From contig JAZQQK010000022.1 in NCBI GenBank assembly GCA_045629065.1, positions 1-6,255 of the forward strand: a stretch of DNA of 6,255 bases, in the 5' to 3' direction. Source of the DNA: JAKSSM01 sp045629065 (GTDB lineage: Bacteria > Bacillota > Clostridia > Peptostreptococcales > Anaerovoracaceae). Positions 1 to 6,185 of this stretch are shown piece by piece (within the stretch, counting starts at the first letter, position 1; each line of letters starts with the position of its first letter). The notes under the pieces are model-generated. The model was not told the DNA's origin, did not search any database, and worked only from the letters and a program-made list of their open reading frames with translations. The position numbers were made by a program, and so were the translations under genes.

Positions 1-1148
1 AGCGAAGTTACGATACAAACCGGTGCTTCGTAGCCAGGCTTTAATCTATTAAGTGAATCTATCGTAGATGATACGAAAGGATTGATAGCTTCGTAATTTT
101 TTAGGATTCCGAAAAGTGCTCCATATCCGATTGGTGTGAGGAAATCTTTGTCGAATTCCTTTGGACTAAAGAGGTTCACCGCCTCGCCATTTTCGAGCGT
201 AGCACTCACGCCGAAGTGGATGTGCTTGCCGGAGCCTGCAACTCCTTCAACTGGCTTAGCCATGTATGTTGTCTTAAGCCCATGTCTACTGAAAATATCT
301 CTTAGTACATATTTTACTAAGCTCTCATTATCGCAAGCCTGCATTGGGCTTGAATATTTCCAGTCAATCTCGAGCTGCTCCATGATATGTGTGCCAGTGT
401 TAGTGACGGTTGGCTTGACACCACCGACTTCCTTGTGGCCCATCTCCATATCTAGACCATATTTGTCGAGAATCAGTATCGCCTCTTCAAGAGCTGTTCT
501 AACCGGTCCGTATGTGCGCTTCCAGTACTGCTCTTTTAATTCCTGCGATGTGGAGAGAAGTTCTCTATCTGCTTTGTCGTCCGGTGTCTTTACCCAGAAC
601 TCAAGTTCAGTCGCAGATGTGATTCGGATTTCATCCAAATCTTTGTATTCATAGCCTAAGCCTTTGAATACGTAACTGTGCTCCCTTAAGTTAGCCATGA
701 GATTCATCTCGAAATCTTCGATGGATTTCTTTAGGATTGCACGGGAACCTACCATCTGGCTATCGTTGTGATAGAGGAAAGATGGGATTCTCAAAGTTCC
801 TATTGGAAGGTCGAGCTCGTGGTCGATATTATCGTAATTGTAATCGATGAACCAATTGACATCCATGTCTGGACGAAGGTCAATTTTGGCATTATTAAGT
901 TCAGCGATTTTTGGTAATGCTACGGAGGAACCATCTGTCTGCACGCCAAATTCGAGCATCTTTGCCATATCGTCCATGAAAAGACGAATTGGGATACGCT
1001 CGTCGGTGTCGTTGCCGATCATGTCTAGTCCTACATAGGACACGAATTGAACTTCTGGATGCTCTCCTAATAGTTGCTGGAGTCTGTCCACGGAATGAAA
1101 TTCAACGGGAACAGTAAAAAGCATCTTGTCAAAATTAAAGTCCAACAT
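1..1148 (-). CDS. Glutamine synthetase, divergent large type (partial; C-terminus beyond the left edge)
   Basis: Glutamine synthetase is a cytosolic enzyme that makes glutamine from glutamate, ammonia and ATP. Visible: 382 residues. The beta-grasp N-domain (about 33-95) ends in the DGSS signature (72-75). The catalytic domain starts at TELEFW (180-185), with E181 and E183 as likely metal ligands. HKEV (238-241) and EQLEID (257-262) supply further acidic ligands, probably E240 and E260. GSGKHIH (305-311) carries the metal-binding His, probably H309. LNRLKPGYEAPV (366-377) matches the family's RLVPGYEAPV segment. Residue assignments are by motif comparison with GSI enzymes. About 15 residues (GGVKPT...) separate HKEV from EQLEID, where classical GlnA goes almost directly into GQxE. 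This points to the larger, divergent clostridial-type enzyme rather than standard GlnA of about 445-470 residues. Start: ATG at 1148 directly after AGGAGG. Stop is outside the window, so total length and adenylylation-site status cannot be seen. Family call very safe; subtype less so. Confidence 0.95.
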   Translation of the reverse strand, partial: MLDFNFDKMLFTVPVEFHSVDRLQQLLGEHPEVQFVSYVGLDMIGNDTDERIPIRLFMDDMAKMLEFGVQTDGSSVALPKIAELNNAKIDLRPDMDVNWFIDYNYDNIDHELDLPIGTLRIPSFLYHNDSQMVGSRAILKKSIEDFEMNLMANLREHSYVFKGLGYEYKDLDEIRITSATELEFWVKTPDDKADRELLSTSQELKEQYWKRTYGPVRTALEEAILILDKYGLDMEMGHKEVGGVKPTVTNTGTHIMEQLEIDWKYSSPMQACDNESLVKYVLRDIFSRHGLKTTYMAKPVEGVAGSGKHIHFGVSATLENGEAVNLFSPKEFDKDFLTPIGYGALFGILKNYEAINPFVSSTIDSLNRLKPGYEAPVCIVTS

Positions 1149-1152
1149 TTAT

Positions 1153-1158
1153 CCTCCT
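1153..1158 (-). promoter_or_regulatory. Strong ribosome binding site of the glutamine synthetase gene
   Basis: On the minus strand AGGAGG lies four nucleotides before the ATG at 1146-1148. It is embedded in CGAGGAGG, so an alternative GAGG register gives seven nucleotides of spacing. It is a perfect anti-Shine-Dalgarno match and fixes the start codon. A start this well equipped does not need coupling to the upstream gene. Confidence 0.85.
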
Positions 1159-1180
1159 CGAATCATTTTTCTAGGCCCTG

Positions 1181-1203
1181 ACGGGTTCTCCGCCAAGGCC
1201 CGT
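1181..1203 (-). other. Weak hairpin in the gap between the UPF0182 gene and the glutamine synthetase gene
   Basis: The 62-nt gap (1149-1210) contains the inverted repeat ACGGG / CCCGT. An inner CC/GG pair can extend it around a TTGGC loop, leaving a four-nucleotide AGAA bulge. A second GGGCC copy downstream on the minus strand (about 1174-1178) offers competing pairings. No run of T follows on the minus strand, so this does not qualify as an intrinsic terminator. It could be a processing or partial attenuation site, or chance structure in a GC-rich patch. No promoter boxes are evident in the gap. Confidence 0.35.
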
Positions 1204-1210
1204 TGTGATT

Positions 1211-4090
1211 CTATTTTGCTAATTCGTTTAAGTATTTTTCTAATTCGTTCATGTACTTGCCATAAGCTGCCCAGTCACCATTTCTCTGAGCCTTAATAGC
1301 ATCGTTGTATGCCTTAGCTGCGGCATCGATCATTTCATCCTGGCTCATTACTTCTGGTGTAACTGGATCCGTGATTTCTTGACCTGGATCAACAGGTTCA
1401 ACCGTTGGATCTTCAGGTTCTACTGGCTCACCAGATAAATCACCAAAGAGTTCCTCTAAGCAGGACTTAAGAGTTTCACCATAAGCAATCTGATCGTTAT
1501 ATGCCACAATGATACGCTTTACTTCTGGGATTGATGAGTTTTGAGCTTCCAAGTAAACAGGTTCTACATAGAGGATAGAGTTGTTGATTGGAATTACAAA
1601 GAGGTTACCTCTTCTATATGAAGTACCTGCGGATGTCCAGAGTGTGAATTCCTTTGAAATCTCTGTGTTCTGGTCGATCTGCGCCTCAATCTGTTCAGTA
1701 CCATAAACCGTTCTTGACTTAGGGAACTGGTAAAGCATGAGTTCACCGTAATTTTCGCCATCGTTACGTGCAATCATAAGGCCTGTCATGTTTTGCTTTG
1801 ACTTAGGAGTGAATGTGATTGAGTTGAAGAACTCAGCCTTTGATTCACCAGGAAGTTTGGCAATGTAGTAGTTACCTTCTTGTCTGATCTTATCAGTAGC
1901 ATAAATCTCATATGCGATTTCCCAAAGGTCTTCTGACTGATAGAATACGCCGATATCTTCCATGTGATATTTTGCATATACGCTTGCCTGAATCTCAAAG
2001 AGTACGTTAGGATATCTAAGGTGATCTTGAAGTGATTCTGGCATCTTGTCGAGTGACTTGAAGAGGGCTGGCCAAATCTTCTGCATTGTCATTGCGATTG
2101 GGTCGCCATTGTCGACTACATAGAATACTACGTCCCCGTTATATGCGTCTACAACGACTTTTACGGAGTTTCTTAAGTAATTGTCGCCCATAGCACTATA
2201 TGGCTCTGAATATGGATAATTGGAGCTTCTAGTGTATGCATCCATGATCCAATAAAGCTTGCCATCAGCAACTACCATGTATGGGTCGCCTTCATATGCC
2301 AAATAAGGCATAATCTTCTGAACTCTGTCAGCAACCTGACGGTTGATGATGATCTTAGAATCATTATTGATATTGGATGAAACTAAAATCTTAACGTTGC
2401 CTTCGCGAACGGCAAACATAAGTCTATTGATAAGATTGAGCTTGATTCCGGCATTTCCTTGGTATTGTGTATAGGAGTTTGCATCTCCATTAGGATAGTC
2501 GAATTCGAGTTCGTCAGTGCCTACGATGATGTAGTCGTTGGTAAGTTCGCCAAAGTAAATTTCAGGGCGATCAATCTTGATTTCAGCTACTGATGATTCA
2601 GGTGGAATGTTTCCGATGAGTACGTCTGGTTGACCTGAAGAAGTAACCTTATCTACTCTTGAAAGGGCTACGCCGTAGCCGTGAGTGTATTTAATGTGTC
2701 TGTTAAGCCATGTGTCGGAAATCTTGTTTTCATCTATTTCACGGGCTGTAACAAAGGCTTGTGTATATTCGCCGTTTACCATATAGCGGTCGTTGTCGAC
2801 GTCGCAGAATGTGTAGTATTGACGAATTGCCTGAGTCTGATTATAGAACTGTTGAGCTGGATCGAAATCGTTGATACGAATATTGTCGATAGTTTCTGGG
2901 TTCGCAATGATGTCCGCTGCAGTTAATTTATTATCTGCAGTGAACTGTTGAACCTTTACATTGTCCAGGCCGTATGCATACTGCGTATACTCGATGTTGT
3001 TAGCTATGTACTGGCTTTCCTTGTCGAGTTCGTCAGGTGATACGATGAAGTTCTGAACTACGATTCCAACGCCTGAACCGAGAAGGCCTACAGCGATTAG
3101 AATTGCAGGGAGTAAAGCTACTCTAATATATTTCTTCTTTGCCATATAGAAGACAAAGAGTACGGCAAAAATTACTGCAAGTACACAGATTATTCTATAC
3201 TTCCAAAGTGTGATATTTACATCTGTGAATCCGGCGCCATAAACTGTGCCGTTGTGTGCATAGAGAAGTTGGAATTGCTTAAGTGCATAGTCGATTGCAA
3301 CCATGATGAAGAAGATGCAACCAAGAGCGCTTAATTTGCCACTTGCAATGCTTAAAATCTGATGAATATTGGATTTGTCAAACTCTCTCTTTGGAGCTGG
3401 TCTGCGAGCCATTCCCTGGCCACCAACCTTAAATCCGAACTTTTCGAAAGCCTTACCGATAGGTGTATCGCCAAACGCATTATTGGCCTGCTGTCCTTCG
3501 GCTTCGTTTTCGTCAGGAATTCTTTCCTTGTAGATGTCTGGTGTACGCATAGCCACAAGGAGTAAATAGTAAACTACAGTGAGCGCTGCGAATACAATTA
3601 CAAAGAAAATCATAAGTTCGTCAACCTTATCGAGGAAGTCGAGCTTGAAAATATAGAATGAAACATCGATACCGAAGATTGGATCTGTAATATCAAATCC
3701 TGTTGCATTCATAAATTGAAGCAACTCGTACCAAAGCTTTGGAACTGATGAAATTACAACAATGGCTGTTGTAGCGACTGCTAAAAGCCAAGTGAAAATC
3801 TTGAGTCTCTTCATATTTGGTGTTTCAGATGAAGCAATCTTTTCGAAATACTTCTTTCTCAAACGTCCCAAATAGAGAATTGCGATTACAAATGTGACTA
3901 TCGCAAGTGCTGCACCTAAGAATAACTTCGTGAGAATCTCAGTAAAAAATACTGATGTGTATCCCATCTCAGCAAACCATTCCCAGTTTGTAATGAAATT
4001 GATTAGTGAGACAAATATTACTAGGATTACAACAACGGCGGCGATTATTTTGCCTATGCGATGCTTTCCTGGTTTAATGTTTTTCTCCAT
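1211..4090 (-). CDS. UPF0182 (COG1615) family integral membrane protein
   Basis: This 959-residue protein belongs to UPF0182 (PF03699), large membrane proteins whose biochemical role I do not know to be established. Seven hydrophobic segments are visible at about 13-34, 49-75, 98-115, 158-180, 245-270, 298-316 and 322-349. Positive loops (RLRKKYF, ARRPAPKR, KKKYIR) place the N-terminus inside, so residues from about 350 onward face outside. Family-typical stretches include NWEWFAEMGYTSVF (35-48), YIANNIEYTQYAYGLD (361-376), THGYGVALSRVD (469-480), LRNSVKVVVDAYNGDV (639-654), LRYPNVLFEIQASVYAKYHM (691-710) and ILYVEPVYLEAQ (839-850). A Pro/Glu linker (about 888-914) joins a helical tail (915-959) containing GDWAAYG (938-944), a tail type seen in family members. 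Length fits the family. ATG at 4090 follows the upstream stop by two nucleotides, so it is translationally coupled to the zinc-ribbon gene. No enzyme motif was recognised. Family certain, function unknown. Confidence 0.96.
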   Translation of the reverse strand: MEKNIKPGKHRIGKIIAAVVVILVIFVSLINFITNWEWFAEMGYTSVFFTEILTKLFLGAALAIVTFVIAILYLGRLRKKYFEKIASSETPNMKRLKIFTWLLAVATTAIVVISSVPKLWYELLQFMNATGFDITDPIFGIDVSFYIFKLDFLDKVDELMIFFVIVFAALTVVYYLLLVAMRTPDIYKERIPDENEAEGQQANNAFGDTPIGKAFEKFGFKVGGQGMARRPAPKREFDKSNIHQILSIASGKLSALGCIFFIMVAIDYALKQFQLLYAHNGTVYGAGFTDVNITLWKYRIICVLAVIFAVLFVFYMAKKKYIRVALLPAILIAVGLLGSGVGIVVQNFIVSPDELDKESQYIANNIEYTQYAYGLDNVKVQQFTADNKLTAADIIANPETIDNIRINDFDPAQQFYNQTQAIRQYYTFCDVDNDRYMVNGEYTQAFVTAREIDENKISDTWLNRHIKYTHGYGVALSRVDKVTSSGQPDVLIGNIPPESSVAEIKIDRPEIYFGELTNDYIIVGTDELEFDYPNGDANSYTQYQGNAGIKLNLINRLMFAVREGNVKILVSSNINNDSKIIINRQVADRVQKIMPYLAYEGDPYMVVADGKLYWIMDAYTRSSNYPYSEPYSAMGDNYLRNSVKVVVDAYNGDVVFYVVDNGDPIAMTMQKIWPALFKSLDKMPESLQDHLRYPNVLFEIQASVYAKYHMEDIGVFYQSEDLWEIAYEIYATDKIRQEGNYYIAKLPGESKAEFFNSITFTPKSKQNMTGLMIARNDGENYGELMLYQFPKSRTVYGTEQIEAQIDQNTEISKEFTLWTSAGTSYRRGNLFVIPINNSILYVEPVYLEAQNSSIPEVKRIIVAYNDQIAYGETLKSCLEELFGDLSGEPVEPEDPTVEPVDPGQEITDPVTPEVMSQDEMIDAAAKAYNDAIKAQRNGDWAAYGKYMNELEKYLNELAK

Positions 4091-4092
4091 GT

Positions 4093-6174
4093 TTATACCT
4101 CTTCTTTTTTATCACCGTTAACTACTAATGCGTGAGTTGAATTAACCATTTTGATGTAAGTAGTTCTTGTCTCCTCCGCCGTGGTTCCATCCTGCTTTGC
4201 AAAAGTGATTTTTGCAAGAACATAGAAACCTTCAGGGGTTGATTTGATTTCGCCTACTTCTACTTTATTGATTCCGACAAGTGACTCATCCTTATTAGTT
4301 GATTGCCAATTGTCGTAATATTTTACGAATACTTCGAAAAGTTTGCTAGCGTATGTGACTGGCTGTCCGTTTTCTTCCTTGTACCAATCAGCATCAATAA
4401 AATTGCTTGCACCTGCAACTTCTTTATATGCAGGATTTGCAATAGCAGCAAACTTCAAGTCTCCGTTATATGTGAATTCTCCTACCGTGCCAGCATCTGC
4501 TGCTGCGATGCTGAGAACGCCTGCCATATAAGCTGACTGTGCATCTGCTTCATCCACTTCGTGGCTGGGCTCGTTAGACTCGGAACCTGTGAACTTATCG
4601 ATGATCTTAACAATCATCTCGTCTGTCCACTGGGAAACCTTGCTTTCTGGAGCGAGGAGCTTAAATCCTGCAAGTCCGGCTTCTCCTATGAGAAGGATGA
4701 TGAGTAGGATTACCAGGATTTTACCGAAGACATGGCGTTTTGGCTTTTGCTCGCGATTGATTTCGGCATCCTCCCCAAACAAAGCATCGAGATCGACGTA
4801 TGTCTTCTTTCTGGCGTCTTCTACATCTTCGCCTATTTGATTGAGTTCCTCAGTAAAGCCCGTGCTTATATAAGGCGCTTCTTCTGCTTCTTTTTGTGCT
4901 TCGCTTGCGACCTCGTTATAGATGGCTGCGGCGCTCACGGATTCGAGCTTGGAAGTTGCCCGAGATACTTCTTCCTTAACTTCTGGCTCATCCTCCTTGA
5001 ACTGAGCAGTGAAACTCTGCTCTGGCTCAGGTTCTGCGACTGGCTCAGCTTCCTTTTTTCTCTTTCTGATTGGTGTCCCAAAAAGTTGATCTAAAAGGCC
5101 CTGTGAGTAGCTATGCTCCTCTTCTTCTGTGCGCTCAGCTTCCTCTAAGTCTTCGAGCTCGGCATCGAGGTCGAATCTCTTTTTTTCTGTGATAGGTTCT
5201 TCGACTGGAGCTAGCTCCTCGACCTCAACTGGTTCTTCGACTACAGCTGGCTCTTCAGGCTCTGCTTGCTCCTGAACCTTATCATTAATATTGAGGTCGG
5301 CCTTTGCTCTATTTAAGAGTTCGTCAAATGCATCTATCTTTTGGTTGTATGTGTAGAACTTTGCATCCTCGTTCTTCTCTTCGGATAGTGGTTCTATCTT
5401 TACTTCAGCTACCGGTTCTACCTTGATTTCAGCTACCGGTGCTACATTAGGTTCTTCAGCTACTGGTTCAGCTGGCATCTCGATATCGAAATGCTTTGCG
5501 ATTATAGTTCTATCAAAATATTCATCAACAGCAATGCGCTCAGCTTCAGTAGGTTCTTTAACCTTTGCCGTTTCCTTAGGTCCGATTTCATCGAAAATTG
5601 ACTTTTCGAGTTCTTCAATAGTGAGAGGCTTTTCGGATTCCATAGCCTTTGCCATATCCATGATATCGCTAAAGCTACCAGTCTGGGCTTGCTCCTTTGG
5701 CTGTTCAGCGCGCTTGTTATACTCTTCGCTTAAACCCCTTGCCTTTTCCTGGAGCTGACCGAGTTCGAGTTCGGCAGTTGCCTTCTCGACTCCAGCCCTA
5801 TCCTTAAACATCATGTCCTTCTTTGGCTCTATTCTCTCAAATGTGACTGGGCTAGATGGCTCTCTGCGCTTTGTGTTCGTGCCTGTCTGCCAGTTAAAGT
5901 TGACAGGTTCTGTCTTTCTGGCTGCCCCTGTAGGATAACCCGAAAGGTCCCAGTTCCACTTGATGCTTTCTCTAGCTGGCTTTTCTTCCTTGACACCATT
6001 GATGTCGTTGTGGAAAGCTGCTTGCGCCTTCAGAAGCTGTTCGCTGCGTTCCTCGGCTTCAACCTTAAACATAGGGCTGAACTCGCGTGTATTTCTAGCT
6101 TCGACAGAAGCACCACAGTGTGGGCAAAATCTGTCGTTCGCATTTATTTCTCGTCCGCATTTACTACAAAACAT
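4093..6174 (-). CDS. Zinc-ribbon, acidic-repeat, single-pass membrane protein of unknown function
   Basis: This 693-residue protein begins with a zinc ribbon: Cys3, Cys6, Cys17 and Cys20 form CxxC-x10-CxxC, typical of the small zinc_ribbon_2-type domain. Residues about 25-480 look largely disordered and acidic. They include two Trp motifs (IKWNW 71-75, VNFNW 91-95), a possible coiled coil (about 125-160), an eight-residue tandem repeat (235-267), a Glu/Pro/Val tract (302-331) and two LDxLFG motifs (361-366, 462-467). One hydrophobic helix (about 482-503) follows a basic KPKRH stretch, so the N-terminus is cytosolic and about 505-693 lies outside. The outside part has an Ala-rich helical region, then a helix and several beta-strand-like stretches (about 610-688). 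An NTF2-like or cystatin-like fold is possible but unproven. Start ATG at 6174 follows AGGAG; the upstream gene ends nine nucleotides before it and the UPF0182 gene starts two nucleotides after its TAA. I cannot assign a function. A scaffold or regulator for the UPF0182 protein is inference from context. Confidence 0.92.
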   Translation of the reverse strand: MFCSKCGREINANDRFCPHCGASVEARNTREFSPMFKVEAEERSEQLLKAQAAFHNDINGVKEEKPARESIKWNWDLSGYPTGAARKTEPVNFNWQTGTNTKRREPSSPVTFERIEPKKDMMFKDRAGVEKATAELELGQLQEKARGLSEEYNKRAEQPKEQAQTGSFSDIMDMAKAMESEKPLTIEELEKSIFDEIGPKETAKVKEPTEAERIAVDEYFDRTIIAKHFDIEMPAEPVAEEPNVAPVAEIKVEPVAEVKIEPLSEEKNEDAKFYTYNQKIDAFDELLNRAKADLNINDKVQEQAEPEEPAVVEEPVEVEELAPVEEPITEKKRFDLDAELEDLEEAERTEEEEHSYSQGLLDQLFGTPIRKRKKEAEPVAEPEPEQSFTAQFKEDEPEVKEEVSRATSKLESVSAAAIYNEVASEAQKEAEEAPYISTGFTEELNQIGEDVEDARKKTYVDLDALFGEDAEINREQKPKRHVFGKILVILLIILLIGEAGLAGFKLLAPESKVSQWTDEMIVKIIDKFTGSESNEPSHEVDEADAQSAYMAGVLSIAAADAGTVGEFTYNGDLKFAAIANPAYKEVAGASNFIDADWYKEENGQPVTYASKLFEVFVKYYDNWQSTNKDESLVGINKVEVGEIKSTPEGFYVLAKITFAKQDGTTAEETRTTYIKMVNSTHALVVNGDKKEEV
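4098..4104 (-). promoter_or_regulatory. Ribosome binding site of the UPF0182 gene, inside the end of the upstream gene
   Basis: GAAGAGG on the minus strand lies seven nucleotides before the ATG at 4088-4090. It is made of the last sense codons of the zinc-ribbon gene (Glu, Glu and part of Val), just before its TAA. Ribosomes finishing the upstream gene would uncover or reuse it, supporting translational coupling and near-equimolar output of the two membrane proteins. Confidence 0.75.
5182..5271 (-). repeat. Glu/Pro/Val low-complexity tract in the zinc-ribbon gene
   Basis: Residues 302-331 are an imperfect run of E-E-P and V-E-E units (for example EPEEPAV, VEEPVEV, APVEEPIT). The corresponding DNA is a degenerate gaactgg/ggttcttc-like repeat on the plus strand. 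It reads as a second acidic spacer, similar in composition to the tandem repeat at 5374-5472 but without exact copies. Confidence 0.6.
5374..5472 (-). repeat. Tandem 24-bp (eight-residue) coding repeat in the zinc-ribbon gene
   Basis: About four in-frame units encode residues 235-267: AEPVAEEPN, VAPVAEIK, VEPVAEVK and IEPLSEEK. The two central units (5423-5446 and 5399-5422) are the most alike in DNA and share the core CAGCTACCGGT on the plus strand. The unit at 5447-5473 is one codon longer and the one at 5375-5398 is degenerate. The units keep frame and the E-P-V-A-E pattern. This looks like repeat expansion in a disordered acidic spacer, so copy number may vary between strains. Confidence 0.8.
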
Positions 6175-6180
6175 TTAAAT

Positions 6181-6185
6181 CTCCT
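6181..6185 (-). promoter_or_regulatory. Ribosome binding site of the zinc-ribbon gene, overlapping the upstream stop codon
   Basis: AGGAG on the minus strand lies six nucleotides before the ATG at 6172-6174. Its first two bases are the last two of the preceding gene's TAG stop (TAGGAG). This supports the chosen start and indicates that the zinc-ribbon gene continues an operon from the right. Confidence 0.75.

Noticed and set aside
136..654. 172-codon open frame on the plus strand
   Set aside because: It lies antisense to the glutamine synthetase gene, whose motifs are unambiguous. Its translation is Ser-rich with no domain, and no ribosome binding site precedes it.
1181..1203. Hairpin considered as a rho-independent terminator
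   Set aside because: The stem is short and bulged and no T-run follows on the minus strand, nor is there a gene ending toward it on the plus strand.
1786..1998. 70-codon minus-strand frame within the UPF0182 gene
   Set aside because: It overlaps a strongly conserved part of the UPF0182 protein in another frame and has no independent support.
4732..5094. 120-codon plus-strand frame with a Phe/Leu-rich, membrane-like translation
   Set aside because: The hydrophobic look comes from reading the acidic, Glu-rich coding strand in reverse (GAA/GAG becomes TTC/CTC). It sits inside the zinc-ribbon gene and has no start signals.
4774..5094. LDxLFG motifs considered as DNA sliding-clamp binding pentapeptides
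   Set aside because: Clamp-binding motifs need a Gln several positions before the terminal Leu-Phe (QxxLF pattern); neither LDQLFG nor LDALFG has this spacing.
5374..5472. Tandem repeats considered as a CRISPR array or regulatory iterons
   Set aside because: Units are directly adjacent without spacers, keep the reading frame and encode a continuous Glu/Pro/Ala/Val segment of a complete gene.
5423..5758. 111-codon plus-strand frame, Ser/Ala-rich
   Set aside because: It is antisense to the tandem-repeat part of the zinc-ribbon gene and is a by-product of its repetitive composition; no ribosome binding site or domain.
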